Shown: piece after piece, positions 29,169 through 37,988 of the stretch
Layout of the letters: every line of letters begins with the position of its first letter
Numbering within the stretch: the stretch's first letter is position 1
Source: Flavobacterium sp.
Lineage (GTDB): Bacteria > Bacteroidota > Bacteroidia > Flavobacteriales > Flavobacteriaceae
NCBI RefSeq assembly: GCF_027483985.1
Contig: NZ_JAIXTJ010000024.1
Location: 1-64,000 of the forward strand
Direction: 5' to 3'
DNA: 64,000 bases
The notes under the pieces: generated by a model
The model's database searches: none
What the model was told of the DNA's origin: nothing
The model's input: only the letters and a program-made list of their open reading frames with translations
Made by a program: the position numbers and the translations under genes

Positions 29169-30386
29169 TTATAGTTCATAAACCATCAATCCACTACGAA
29201 ATTTAGGTTCAATATAAGTTGATTTTGGAGGCATAATTAAATTGTTGTCTGCCAAAGCTTTAATTTCTGATATATCACTTGGAAATAACATAAATCCTAC
29301 TTCAAATTCGCCTTCATCTACTAATTCTTTTATCGTAAGAATAGATTGCTTTCCTGGAATATATTCTATTCTTTCATCGTTTCTTAAATCTTCAATTCCT
29401 AAAATAGGTTGTAATACTTTATCGTATAAAACTTGTGCGTCAAGATTTTCTAAAAGTGAGGAATTGTTATTTTCCAATTTATAAAAAAGCGCATAAAAAG
29501 CACCATCTAAATACATTCCGAATTCAAATTTTCCTTGTGGTTTCCACAATTCTTGCTCTTTGGTTTTGATGATGAAATGTTCTGACAATTTTAAAATAAA
29601 ATCCTCTTTCGAATGACCATTCAAATCACGAATGATTCGGTTGAACTCATAAATTTTGACATTACTTTCAGCAATTAAAAAACTCATAAAGTAATTCAAA
29701 TTCTGATTTCCCAAATGATTATTTTCATCAAATAATAATTCAGCCGAAGCCGAACGATGATGCCCATCGGCAATATATAACTCAGGAATATTTTGAAATT
29801 GAGTTTCTAACCAAGCTATTTCAGAATCAGTAGCAATTTTCCAAAGTGTGTGTTTTTCTTTATTTGTTGTCGCAAAGTGATAAATGGGTTGTTCTTTTTT
29901 CTTTTCAGAAATCCAAGAATTTATTTCCGATTTGTCTGGATACGTTATCAAAACTGGTTCGGTATTAAAACCTGTTTGATGCAAATAATCTTTGAATAAT
30001 TCTACACGATATTGCAACGTATCTTCGTGTTTTTTAATTACATTATTTTTATAGTCTTCAATCGAAGTTCCACAGACAATACCAGTAAACGATTGAGTTT
30101 TCGTCTGAATTTCATACAAAAAGAAAGCTGCGTTTTCATCTTCAAGAAAAACACCATCGTTTTTAAAGTCTTGATATTTATGAGCAACACCTTTAAAACG
30201 TTTGTCCAAAGTAATCTTCTGCGAATGAACATACGCAGGATTAATCACGTGCAAAAACGAATACGGATTGAAATCCAACCACGAAGCCAATTCCGCCGGC
30301 GAATAATCATCATAATTACGACAAGTTACCAACCCAACTTTATCTGGAGTTGGACGCACGGCTTTGAAAGGGATTATTTTGCTCAT
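29169..30386 (-). CDS. DUF1015 family protein
   Basis: A cytoplasmic protein of 405 residues of the widespread DUF1015 family (biochemical role unknown). Motifs: IPFKAVRPTP and LVTCRNYDDYSPAE at the N-terminus, FLHVINPA, the central IADGHHRSASAELL with a paired His signature, and YIPGKQSILTIKELVDEGEFEVGFML near the C-terminus. It sits downstream of 3-hydroxyacyl-CoA dehydrogenase, an arrangement I recall from other Flavobacteriia. A 14-base tandem repeat lies in the 65-base gap before its start. Confidence 0.88.
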   Translation of the reverse strand: MSKIIPFKAVRPTPDKVGLVTCRNYDDYSPAELASWLDFNPYSFLHVINPAYVHSQKITLDKRFKGVAHKYQDFKNDGVFLEDENAAFFLYEIQTKTQSFTGIVCGTSIEDYKNNVIKKHEDTLQYRVELFKDYLHQTGFNTEPVLITYPDKSEINSWISEKKKEQPIYHFATTNKEKHTLWKIATDSEIAWLETQFQNIPELYIADGHHRSASAELLFDENNHLGNQNLNYFMSFLIAESNVKIYEFNRIIRDLNGHSKEDFILKLSEHFIIKTKEQELWKPQGKFEFGMYLDGAFYALFYKLENNNSSLLENLDAQVLYDKVLQPILGIEDLRNDERIEYIPGKQSILTIKELVDEGEFEVGFMLFPSDISEIKALADNNLIMPPKSTYIEPKFRSGLMVYEL

Positions 30387-30390
30387 TTTG

Positions 30391-30440
30391 AGTGAATAGT
30401 GATTAGTGAATAGTGATTAGCAAATACTATTTACTAATCA
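30391..30440. repeat. 14-bp tandem repeat plus inverted repeat upstream of DUF1015
   Basis: The unit agtgaatagtgatt is repeated exactly at 30391-30404 and 30405-30418. The second copy's end (GTGATTAG) pairs with CTAATCAC at 30433-30440, giving a possible 8-9-bp hairpin. Confidence 0.72.
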
Positions 30441-30451
30441 CTTTTTACTCT

Positions 30452-31342
30452 TTACTTTGAAAATTGCTTTGCAATTTTCTCTGCTTTTTTACTTTCCGAA
30501 TAATCGTAGAAACCTTCACCCGATTTTACTCCGAGTTTTCCGGCCATTACCATATTTACTAAAAGTGGACAAGGAGCATATTTTGGATTTTTGAATCCGT
30601 CATACATTACGTTTAAAATAGAAAGACAAACGTCTAAACCAATAAAATCTGCTAATTGCAATGGTCCCATTGGATGTGCCATTCCTAATTTCATTACGGT
30701 ATCAATTTCAGAAACTCCCGCTACACCATTATATAACGTTTCGATTGATTCGTTAATCATTGGCATAAGGATTCTGTTGGCTACAAATCCAGGATAATCG
30801 TTTACTTCAGTAGGCGTTTTACCTAATTTTACAGATAAATCCATAATGATTTTGGTTACTTCATCTGAAGTTGAATAACCACGAATGATTTCAACCAATT
30901 TCATAATCGGCACCGGATTCATAAAATGCATTCCGATTACGCGCTCTGGATGAACAACTTGAGCTGCAATTTGAGTAATCGAAATAGATGATGTATTTGT
31001 TGCCAAAATCACGTTATGATCACAGACTTCACTCAATTGTTTGAAGATATTTAGTTTCAACGTTACATTTTCTGTGGCTGCTTCAACTACTAAATCGGTT
31101 CCAACAACACCATCTTTTATGTCGGTATAAGTTATAATATTTCCAATAGTTTTGTGTTTGTCATCTTCAGTGATTGATCCTTTAGCAACCATTCTGTCAA
31201 GATTAGAAGCTATTGTTGCCATTCCTTTTTCTAAAGATTTCTCAGAAATATCGATTAATTTTACGGTAAAACCGCTTTGTGCAAAAGTGTGAGCAATTCC
31301 GTTGCCCATCGTTCCTGCGCCTATTACAGCTATTGTTTTCAT
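30452..31342 (-). CDS. 3-hydroxyacyl(butyryl)-CoA dehydrogenase
   Basis: It oxidises (S)-3-hydroxyacyl-CoA to 3-ketoacyl-CoA with NAD(P), in short-chain fatty-acid or aromatic degradation. The 296 residues have the Rossmann motif GAGTMGNGIAHTFAQSG, LVVEAATEN, the catalytic segment ATNTSSISITQIA, HFMNPVPIMKLVEII and VNDYPGFVANRILMPMINE, then the C-terminal LADFIGLDVCLSIL domain. This is the full length of the stand-alone (PaaH/Hbd-like) enzyme. A YhcG-type nuclease gene lies just upstream with a 9-base gap, breaking what looks like a metabolic run with the Gfo/Idh gene. Confidence 0.94.
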   Translation of the reverse strand: MKTIAVIGAGTMGNGIAHTFAQSGFTVKLIDISEKSLEKGMATIASNLDRMVAKGSITEDDKHKTIGNIITYTDIKDGVVGTDLVVEAATENVTLKLNIFKQLSEVCDHNVILATNTSSISITQIAAQVVHPERVIGMHFMNPVPIMKLVEIIRGYSTSDEVTKIIMDLSVKLGKTPTEVNDYPGFVANRILMPMINESIETLYNGVAGVSEIDTVMKLGMAHPMGPLQLADFIGLDVCLSILNVMYDGFKNPKYAPCPLLVNMVMAGKLGVKSGEGFYDYSESKKAEKIAKQFSK

Positions 31343-31351
31343 TATGTTTGT

Positions 31352-32356
31352 TTAGTTTGTATGTTTTAATATTTCAATTTCTCGTCTAATTTCAGTTAAT
31401 AATTGCTCTTCTGTTGGAAGGTATAATTGGTATTGACTTGCTAAAATAGAATTGTTGTTTTCTGGTAATGAGTATTTTACGACGGCATTATTTTTATCTG
31501 CGCAAAGTAAAATTCCAATTGTTGGTTTTTCGTGAGCTACTTTTTCAACTCGGTCGAAATAGTTCACATACATTTGAAGTTGACCTAAATCTTCATGTGT
31601 TAATTTGTGTGTTTTAATTTCAAATAAAACGAAACATTGCAATAATCGATTATAAAAAACTAAATCTATAAAAAACTCATCTCCATCTAGATGGATTCGT
31701 TTTTGCCTTGCTACAAATGAAAATCCGTTTCCAAGTTCTAAAAGAAAATCTTGCAGATTGGTGATTATTGCTTCCTCAAAATCTTTTTCATAATAGGCAC
31801 TTTCACGCTTTAATCCTAAAAATTCTAAAACTAAAGGATCTTTTATAATTTGATTTGGATTGGTTGGAATGACTTCATTTCGAGCAACTGCTAAAACACT
31901 TTCTTTATCATTACTCAGCAGTAATCGTTCAAATAAATGACTGTTTATTTGTCGTTCCATTTGACGAACCGACCAATTATTTTTTGCGGTTTCTGCTATG
32001 TAATATTCCCTTTTATCTTCATTATCAATGCGTATGAGTGTTCTATAATGTGTCCAACTCAATTGTGTACGCAGTGAGTCCACAATTGGGAATGTTCTAT
32101 AAAATTGGCGATAGCGATGAAGTTCCCTATATGAAAATCCACTTCCAAATTCAGGTTGAAGTTGCTCTGATAAATATTTTATTAAATAATTACCGTATTC
32201 TGCTCGGTCTTTTCCTTGTTGTTCTTCGTTAAAAATTCGTTCGCCAATATGCCAATACATAACCGTTCGATGATGATCTACCGTACGAATTGCGCCTTCT
32301 TTTGCCTTTGCAATTAAAGATTTAATTTCATGTATTAGATTTTGACTTAACTCCAT
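31352..32356 (-). CDS. YhcG/DUF1016-family PDDEXK nuclease
   Basis: A 334-residue protein of the DUF1016/YhcG family. The N-terminal helical domain (RTVMYWHIGERIFNEEQQG, FSYRELHRYRQFY, LSWTHYRTLI, NNWSVRQMERQI) is followed by a PD-(D/E)xK nuclease core (GDEFFIDLVFYNRLLQCFV, EIKTHKLTHEDLGQLQMYVNYFD) with the conserved Asp, E-x-K and Gln. Both domains are complete. Members are often linked to mobile elements, restriction islands or DNA processing. Here it sits between two metabolic genes, 9 bases from one and 2 from the other, which suggests insertion of an accessory gene. No terminal repeats are seen. Confidence 0.9.
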   Translation of the reverse strand: MELSQNLIHEIKSLIAKAKEGAIRTVDHHRTVMYWHIGERIFNEEQQGKDRAEYGNYLIKYLSEQLQPEFGSGFSYRELHRYRQFYRTFPIVDSLRTQLSWTHYRTLIRIDNEDKREYYIAETAKNNWSVRQMERQINSHLFERLLLSNDKESVLAVARNEVIPTNPNQIIKDPLVLEFLGLKRESAYYEKDFEEAIITNLQDFLLELGNGFSFVARQKRIHLDGDEFFIDLVFYNRLLQCFVLFEIKTHKLTHEDLGQLQMYVNYFDRVEKVAHEKPTIGILLCADKNNAVVKYSLPENNNSILASQYQLYLPTEEQLLTEIRREIEILKHTN

Positions 32357-32358
32357 AA

Positions 32359-33327
32359 TTATCTACTTTCCATAGAATCAATAATCATGTAAGCAACTCT
32401 CAAAGCCTCAGTTCCATCTTCTAGTGTTACAATTGGAGCTGTATTATTATTTATTGCATCTGCAAAAGTTTCTAATTCATCTAAAATAGCATTATTTGGA
32501 GAAACATCAGGATTATTGAAATAGATTTGTTTCTTTTCGCCTTCTGCATTTTGAAGAATCATATCAAAGTCACCAGGTACTTCTGGAGCGTCTTTCATTT
32601 TTACCACTTCACAGATTTTATCTAAATAGTCTACCGAAATGTAAGCGTCTTTTTGAAAGAAACGTGATTTACGCATGTTCTTCATCGAAATTCTACTTGA
32701 AGTTATGTTGGCAACACAACCGTTTTCAAATTCAATTCGTGCATTGGCAATATCTGGAGATTGACTCAAAACAGAAACGCCACTTGCGTGAACGGCTTTA
32801 ACTTTAGATTTTACCACACTTAAAATTGCATCAATATCGTGAATCATCAAATCTAAAACCACTGGAACATCAGTGCCACGAGGATTAAATTCAGCCAAAC
32901 GATGCGTTTCGATAAACATCGGATTTTCAATTTGGTCTTTAACAGCAATGAATGCGGGATTGAAGCGTTCAACGTGTCCAACTTGACCTTTAACATTATA
33001 TTCTTTAGATAACGCAATAATTTCTTCAGCTTCTTCAACCGTTGTAGCAATTGGCTTTTCTATAAAAACGTGTTTGCCACTTTTAATTGAAACTTTAGCA
33101 CATTTATAATGAGAAAGAGTAGGAGTAACAATGTCAATAACATCAACCGCGTGAATTAATTTGGCAATGGTATCAAATTGTTTATATCCAAATTCGGCTG
33201 CAATTTTGGCACCGTTTTCTTGATTTTCATCATAAAAACCAACCAATTCATATTTATCAGATTGATTTAACAATCGTAAGTGTATTTTTCCGAGATGACC
33301 TGCACCTAAAACGCCAACTTTAAGCAT
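32359..33327 (-). CDS. Gfo/Idh/MocA-family oxidoreductase
   Basis: An NAD(P)-dependent oxidoreductase of sugars or related compounds; the substrate cannot be read from sequence. From the ATG at 33327 it has 322 residues (an upstream frame extension of 6 codons lacks support). Motifs: MLKVGVLGAGHLGKIHLRL, DIVTPTLSHYKCA, the catalytic EKP in HVFIEKPIATT, GHVERFNPAF, and a C-terminal domain with LDLMIHDIDAILSVV. A -7 box lies 15 bases upstream and a perfect 19-bp palindrome lies further upstream. It is the first gene of the minus-strand run. Confidence 0.9.
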   Translation of the reverse strand: MLKVGVLGAGHLGKIHLRLLNQSDKYELVGFYDENQENGAKIAAEFGYKQFDTIAKLIHAVDVIDIVTPTLSHYKCAKVSIKSGKHVFIEKPIATTVEEAEEIIALSKEYNVKGQVGHVERFNPAFIAVKDQIENPMFIETHRLAEFNPRGTDVPVVLDLMIHDIDAILSVVKSKVKAVHASGVSVLSQSPDIANARIEFENGCVANITSSRISMKNMRKSRFFQKDAYISVDYLDKICEVVKMKDAPEVPGDFDMILQNAEGEKKQIYFNNPDVSPNNAILDELETFADAINNNTAPIVTLEDGTEALRVAYMIIDSMESR

Positions 33328-33342
33328 AAAATAAAATTTTAT

Positions 33343-33350
33343 CAAAAGTA
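33343..33350 (-). promoter_or_regulatory. Bacteroidota -7 box (TACTTTTG) for the Gfo/Idh gene
   Basis: Reading the minus strand, TACTTTTG matches TAnnTTTG and ends 15 bases before the ATG at 33327. No TTG is found at -33. Confidence 0.52.
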
Positions 33351-33378
33351 CACTTTTAGTTTAAAGTTTAAAAGTATG

Positions 33379-33397
33379 CCTTGAAATTATTTCAAGG
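33379..33397. promoter_or_regulatory. Perfect 19-bp palindrome in the Gfo/Idh-pcm divergent region
   Basis: CCTTGAAAT at 33379-33387, a central T, and ATTTCAAGG at 33389-33397 form a perfect 9+1+9 dyad. It lies about 30-50 bases upstream of the Gfo/Idh -7 box and about 110 bases before the pcm ATG, so it could be an operator for either gene. It has no T-run, which argues against a terminator. Confidence 0.5.
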
Positions 33398-33505
33398 TTA
33401 ATAAGTTTAAAATTTTTTGAAAAATGGAACTTGTTTTTTGGCTTTTTTCAATCTATTTTTACAGAAATAAATACAATAAAGCATCGCTTTGTTTCTCAAA
33501 ATAAT

Positions 33506-34147
33506 ATGAAAGATACAAACAAACATCAAGGACTTCGAAATCAATTAGCTAAAGTTTTACACGAAAAAGGAATCACCGATAAAAACGTCTTGGAAGCCAT
33601 CAAAATAATTCCAAGGCACTTGTTTTTGAATTCCAGTTTTGAGGATTTTGCCTATCAAGATAAAGCGTTTCCTATTGGCGCTGGACAAACGATTTCTCAA
33701 CCTTATACCGTTGCTTTTCAAAGTCAATTATTAGAAGTTAAAAAAGGTGACAAAATTCTTGAAATCGGAACAGGTTCAGGATATCAAACTGCCGTTTTGT
33801 GTGTGATGGGAGCAACTGTTTATACCGTTGAACGACAAAATGAATTGTTTAAAACAACTTCTTTATTATTGCCAAAACTAGGAATTCGACCTAAGCACAT
33901 TTCTTTTGGCGATGGTTACAAAGGTCTGCCAAATCACGCGCCATTTGATAGTATAATCGTAACTGCTGGTGCTCCAATTATCCCAAAACCTTTAATGGCG
34001 CAGCTAAAGATTGGTGGAAAATTAGTAATTCCTGTTGGTGAGAAAGAGCAAATTATGACATTATTAATTCGTAAAAACGAAACTCAATTTGAAAAGCATG
34101 AATTTGGTGATTTTAAATTTGTTCCGCTTTTAGAAAATAAGAATTAA
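33506..34147 (+). CDS. pcm: Protein-L-isoaspartate O-methyltransferase
   Basis: PCMT methylates L-isoaspartyl residues of damaged proteins using S-adenosylmethionine. The ATG at 33506 gives 213 residues, the normal size. A TTG at 33431 would add 25 residues that match nothing in the family. Motifs: IPRHLFLNSSFEDFAYQD, PIGAGQTISQPY, the SAM-binding loop ILEIGTGSGYQTAVL, ERQNEL, ISFGDGYKGLP, and DSIIVTAGAPIIP with the ending GGKLVIPVG. It is divergent from the Gfo/Idh gene with 178 bases between their ATGs. Confidence 0.93.
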   Translation: MKDTNKHQGLRNQLAKVLHEKGITDKNVLEAIKIIPRHLFLNSSFEDFAYQDKAFPIGAGQTISQPYTVAFQSQLLEVKKGDKILEIGTGSGYQTAVLCVMGATVYTVERQNELFKTTSLLLPKLGIRPKHISFGDGYKGLPNHAPFDSIIVTAGAPIIPKPLMAQLKIGGKLVIPVGEKEQIMTLLIRKNETQFEKHEFGDFKFVPLLENKN

Positions 34148-34204
34148 TTTACAACATATTACAAGAATTGCTATATTGTACCAAAATTAAAATCAACCTA
34201 ATTA

Positions 34205-37200
34205 ATGAAAAAACTAGTTGCCATTTGTATCTTGTTTGTAAATGTAATAGTCGCACAAACATCTGAAAAAAAAGTATGGGATTTATTGCTAGCTAACAAA
34301 AGAGAAGAGGCTAGAAAACTTTTTGATAAAGAGTTAAAAGCCAAGATAAGTATTAATGTTGACTACCTAATTCTTGATGCAATGTTGCAGTATGAGATGG
34401 GAAAATTAGCGTTTGATGATCAAATTTTAAAACAATTTATTGCCACTTGCAAGGAAAAAAATTATCTGTATCCAATTTGGTACAAACCTTATATGATGGA
34501 TAATTCAACTACCAATGGATTTAATGACTATACTTATAAAAAGATAGATTTATTAGCAGCTTCTGAGGTTTTTGGTAATGATCCTTTAGTTATTTATTTC
34601 AAAGCTGTTTGTGATAGAAAAAGAAAAAACACACAAGGATTTACCGATAATATTAAAAAATTAAATGCTATTGAAGATTGGCAATATTGTGGTGTTTTTG
34701 AAAATCTTAACGATAGTGGTTTAGAAACCGAATATGAACCAGAAGTTTACGCCAATAATGATAAATTATTTGACGCCAATAGCAACGGAAAAATTGGTTG
34801 GTATATTCCGGTGGATAAACAAAATGAAGGATATCATTTTTATACTAACGAAGCAGAGTATGGTGATGGAATTATCTACTCTCAAGTATTTATTGATAGT
34901 CCTTCAGATAAAGAAGTTTTCTTAAATTTTGGCACCAGTTCTTCTATAAAAATATTTGTAAATGATGCCGAAATTTATTCCAATAATATGTCGGAGCATA
35001 CGGATCTTAATGCTTTTAAGTTAAAGTTTAAATTGCTAAAAGGTACCAATCGTTTATTGGTGAAATTTTCAACTAGTGGCGGCAATGATAACTTTTTTGT
35101 CTCTTTAACTGATGAGGCCAACAAGAAAATTTCTGATTTGGTAATTACTAATAAATTTAAAACATACAATAAATCAACGTTAGAGCAATTAAATGTGGTT
35201 GAATTAAATCCGTCATTTGAAGAGTATTTCAAAGATTTAATTGCTAAAAATCCTAGCAATGTACTTTATAAAATAATGCTTTTTGAAGCTTATTCTAATA
35301 ACAGTAAAAATGATTTAGCGAATGATATTATTGAAGAATTGATTAAAGAATATCCAAAATCTTCTCTTATTCAGGTGTTGCAAATGACCAATTATGCAAA
35401 CAAAAAAGAAGAACAAAAGGTTGAAGAAATTGCAAAAAATATGGAAGTTAATGATGAAAATTATTACTACAATATTTTAAAGAAAATTCAAGACCAAGAA
35501 TGGATGCGCTCAACTAACATCGTTGAATTAGAAAAATATCGTGAGAAAACTAATTTAGTACAATCAGAAATGGTTACTACTTTATTTGATTTCATTCTAG
35601 CTTCAAGAAAGTCAGATGTAAATCAAATGCTTCAAAAAATTGAAGAATTATTTGCTAAATCAGATAATAATGAATTTTATGTTACGACATTTTCAGGTAT
35701 TTACGAAAAACTGAAAAATGACAAGTCTAAAACAATCAAGATGTTGGAAGACTTAGTTAATCAAAAAGAAAATCTACTTGCTTTAAATCAATTAAAACGT
35801 TACTACGATGATGCTGATAGAAAAGATGATGTTGAAAAAATCACTCGAGAATCTAGCCAAAAATATTCCTATTCAAATGGTTTAAGAGCTGATTATATTG
35901 AACTTTTAGTAGATGATAAAAAGTATACTGAAGCTTTAGTAGAGGTTGATAAAGGGTTGGCAAATTTTCCCTATTCTTATTCCTTGATGGAAAAGAAAGG
36001 AACTATTTATAACAATTTAAATAATCTTAAGGAAGCCGAAAAATTTATCCGTCAGTCTTTGTCTCATAATTCAGGAAATAGCGAATTAAGAAAAAAACTT
36101 TATGATATCACTAAAACACCCGACGAAATTGAAGAAGTCGCTACAAAAGATATATATAAAGTAATAAAGCAAAGAAGAAATTCGACACTTAAAGGTGATT
36201 TTGGTGTAACAACTTTGTTGGACGAATACATCGTTAATATTTTACCAGAAGGCGGAAGAAAAGCTAAAATTACCTTTTTATACGAAATAACATCTGAAAA
36301 AGGAATTGAAGAATTAAAAGAATACAATGTTGAATCATATAACAATACCGTTTTAAAATCTGAAATTGTAAAGCAAGATGGTTCGATTGTTCCAGCAGAA
36401 GAAGGAGATGGAACATTAGTGTTTACTGATCTAAAAGTGGGTGACGTAATTTATATCCAATACGAACGTTACGAAAACTCTTATGGTAGATTCTACAAGG
36501 ATTTTGATTTGTCGTGTTATTTCAACAGTTATTATCCTGCAGTAGAAGCAGTTTTCGGATTGATTTATCCTCCAGGAACTGAGTATATTTCTGATTTTAT
36601 TAATGGTACAGTTCCAGCAACAACTAGAAAGGTTAATAATAAAACCTACATGATGTGGAAAAAAACTAACGTTCCAGCAATGGCTCTTAGTGAGGCTTAT
36701 GCGCCAAATTTTAGTGATTTAACCAATACAATAAGAATCAGTACGATTAAGTCTTGGAAAGAAATTTCTAATTGGTATTCTGATTTAGTGAAGAAAAATT
36801 TAAAATTAGATAAAATCACCAAGAAGACTTTCGCCGAAATTTTTCCGAATGGTGTTGCAGGAATTTCTCAAGAAGAAATCGCAAAAAAAATATATTCTTA
36901 CATTGAAAATAACATCAAGTACAGCTCATTAGATTTTAGACAAAGTGGCTATGTTCCGCAAAAACCTTCTAAAACTATAACTACTAAATTGGGAGATTGT
37001 AAAGACGTTTCAACATTATTTGTGGCGTTATCACAGTTAGCTGGAATGAAAGCCAATCTTGTTTTAGTTACAACTAATGACAATGGATTTACATCAATGT
37101 TATTGCCATCTAATGATTTCAATCATTGCATTGTTAAAGTAACTATCGATAATAAAGATTATTTCCTTGAGTTAACGGATAAATACCTTCCATTCAAGGC

Positions 37201-37951
37201 ATTGCCAAGTAGTTTATATAAAGCAAATGCACTAGTAATTTCATTTGATAAAGCTGAAAATGAAAAGTCTAAAATTATTGCAATTCCGTTTGATAACGCA
37301 TTAAAAAATATATCAAATTCTAAAACTTCAGTAACTATTGATGATAAAGCTAAGAGTTTCGTAAATACTTTTAATGTGAGCGGAGCAAATAAATCTTATT
37401 ACAACGAAATGTTCTCAGATGCCACAACCGAAGATGTTCGTAAAAAACGAATAGAAGAAGATTATAATTCTAAATTAAAGAAAGTAGTTTCAGTTCAATC
37501 TTCTAAAGTTTTGAAAAATGAGACTTATGATAATGACATAACTTTTGAAACACAATTTTCAATTGCAGAACGAATTCAAACTGTAGGAAATTTAAAAATT
37601 ACCGATGTACCATTTTTAGACAAAGTATATACGAGAGATATTATTGCTTTGGAATCTAGAAAATATGATATCGATTATTTTTCATATGAAACAAGTAATG
37701 AATATAACTCAGAAGTGGTTTTAAATATTCCGCAAGACAAAAAATTCACAGAAATTCCAGAAGGAAAAACATATACGTTCAAAGGTCATAAATATCAAAT
37801 AACTTTTGAATTGCTGAAACCAAATGAGTTGAAAGTGGTAAGAACAGTAACCCTAAATTGGGATAAAATTGCAACTACTGATTATCTTGATTATAAAAAA
37901 TATGTTGAAGATGTAATCGCAGCAGAAGAACAAATCGTAGGATTTAAATAA
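34205..37951 (+). CDS. DUF3857 / transglutaminase-like secreted protein with TPR-like region
   Basis: A 1248-residue exported protein (MKKLVAICILFVNVIVAQTS, Sec signal). Residues about 30-620 are rich in tetratricopeptide-like helical repeats (EALVEVDKGLANFPYSYSL, LKEAEKFIRQSLSHNSGN). Residues about 640-850 fit DUF3857 (RYENSYGRFYKDFDLSCYFNSY). A transglutaminase-like papain-fold domain follows, with a complete triad of Cys932 (LGDCKD), His974 (FNHCIV) and Asp992 (ELTDKY). The C-terminal 200 residues are beta-rich. These proteins occur in Bacteroidota envelopes; the substrate is unknown. A terminator follows directly. Confidence 0.85.
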   Translation: MKKLVAICILFVNVIVAQTSEKKVWDLLLANKREEARKLFDKELKAKISINVDYLILDAMLQYEMGKLAFDDQILKQFIATCKEKNYLYPIWYKPYMMDNSTTNGFNDYTYKKIDLLAASEVFGNDPLVIYFKAVCDRKRKNTQGFTDNIKKLNAIEDWQYCGVFENLNDSGLETEYEPEVYANNDKLFDANSNGKIGWYIPVDKQNEGYHFYTNEAEYGDGIIYSQVFIDSPSDKEVFLNFGTSSSIKIFVNDAEIYSNNMSEHTDLNAFKLKFKLLKGTNRLLVKFSTSGGNDNFFVSLTDEANKKISDLVITNKFKTYNKSTLEQLNVVELNPSFEEYFKDLIAKNPSNVLYKIMLFEAYSNNSKNDLANDIIEELIKEYPKSSLIQVLQMTNYANKKEEQKVEEIAKNMEVNDENYYYNILKKIQDQEWMRSTNIVELEKYREKTNLVQSEMVTTLFDFILASRKSDVNQMLQKIEELFAKSDNNEFYVTTFSGIYEKLKNDKSKTIKMLEDLVNQKENLLALNQLKRYYDDADRKDDVEKITRESSQKYSYSNGLRADYIELLVDDKKYTEALVEVDKGLANFPYSYSLMEKKGTIYNNLNNLKEAEKFIRQSLSHNSGNSELRKKLYDITKTPDEIEEVATKDIYKVIKQRRNSTLKGDFGVTTLLDEYIVNILPEGGRKAKITFLYEITSEKGIEELKEYNVESYNNTVLKSEIVKQDGSIVPAEEGDGTLVFTDLKVGDVIYIQYERYENSYGRFYKDFDLSCYFNSYYPAVEAVFGLIYPPGTEYISDFINGTVPATTRKVNNKTYMMWKKTNVPAMALSEAYAPNFSDLTNTIRISTIKSWKEISNWYSDLVKKNLKLDKITKKTFAEIFPNGVAGISQEEIAKKIYSYIENNIKYSSLDFRQSGYVPQKPSKTITTKLGDCKDVSTLFVALSQLAGMKANLVLVTTNDNGFTSMLLPSNDFNHCIVKVTIDNKDYFLELTDKYLPFKALPSSLYKANALVISFDKAENEKSKIIAIPFDNALKNISNSKTSVTIDDKAKSFVNTFNVSGANKSYYNEMFSDATTEDVRKKRIEEDYNSKLKKVVSVQSSKVLKNETYDNDITFETQFSIAERIQTVGNLKITDVPFLDKVYTRDIIALESRKYDIDYFSYETSNEYNSEVVLNIPQDKKFTEIPEGKTYTFKGHKYQITFELLKPNELKVVRTVTLNWDKIATTDYLDYKKYVEDVIAAEEQIVGFK

Positions 37952-37956
37952 AAACC

Positions 37957-37988
37957 AAAAACCCATTCAAAATAGAATGGGTTTTTTT
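37957..37988. terminator. Bidirectional terminator between DUF3857 and Fic genes
   Basis: An 11-bp stem (AAAACCCATTC with GAATGGGTTTT) encloses a 6-nt loop. T-runs are present in both directions, and it overlaps the Fic stop codon region at 37987. Confidence 0.85.

Noticed and set aside
32038..32102. GTTCTATAA direct repeats and a CAATTGTG inverted repeat inside the YhcG gene
   Set aside because: They encode the repeated YRT residues of the conserved family core, so coding constraint explains them.
33431..33505. TTG-initiated N-terminal extension of pcm
   Set aside because: The 25 extra residues are unlike the family; the ATG at 33506 gives the normal start.
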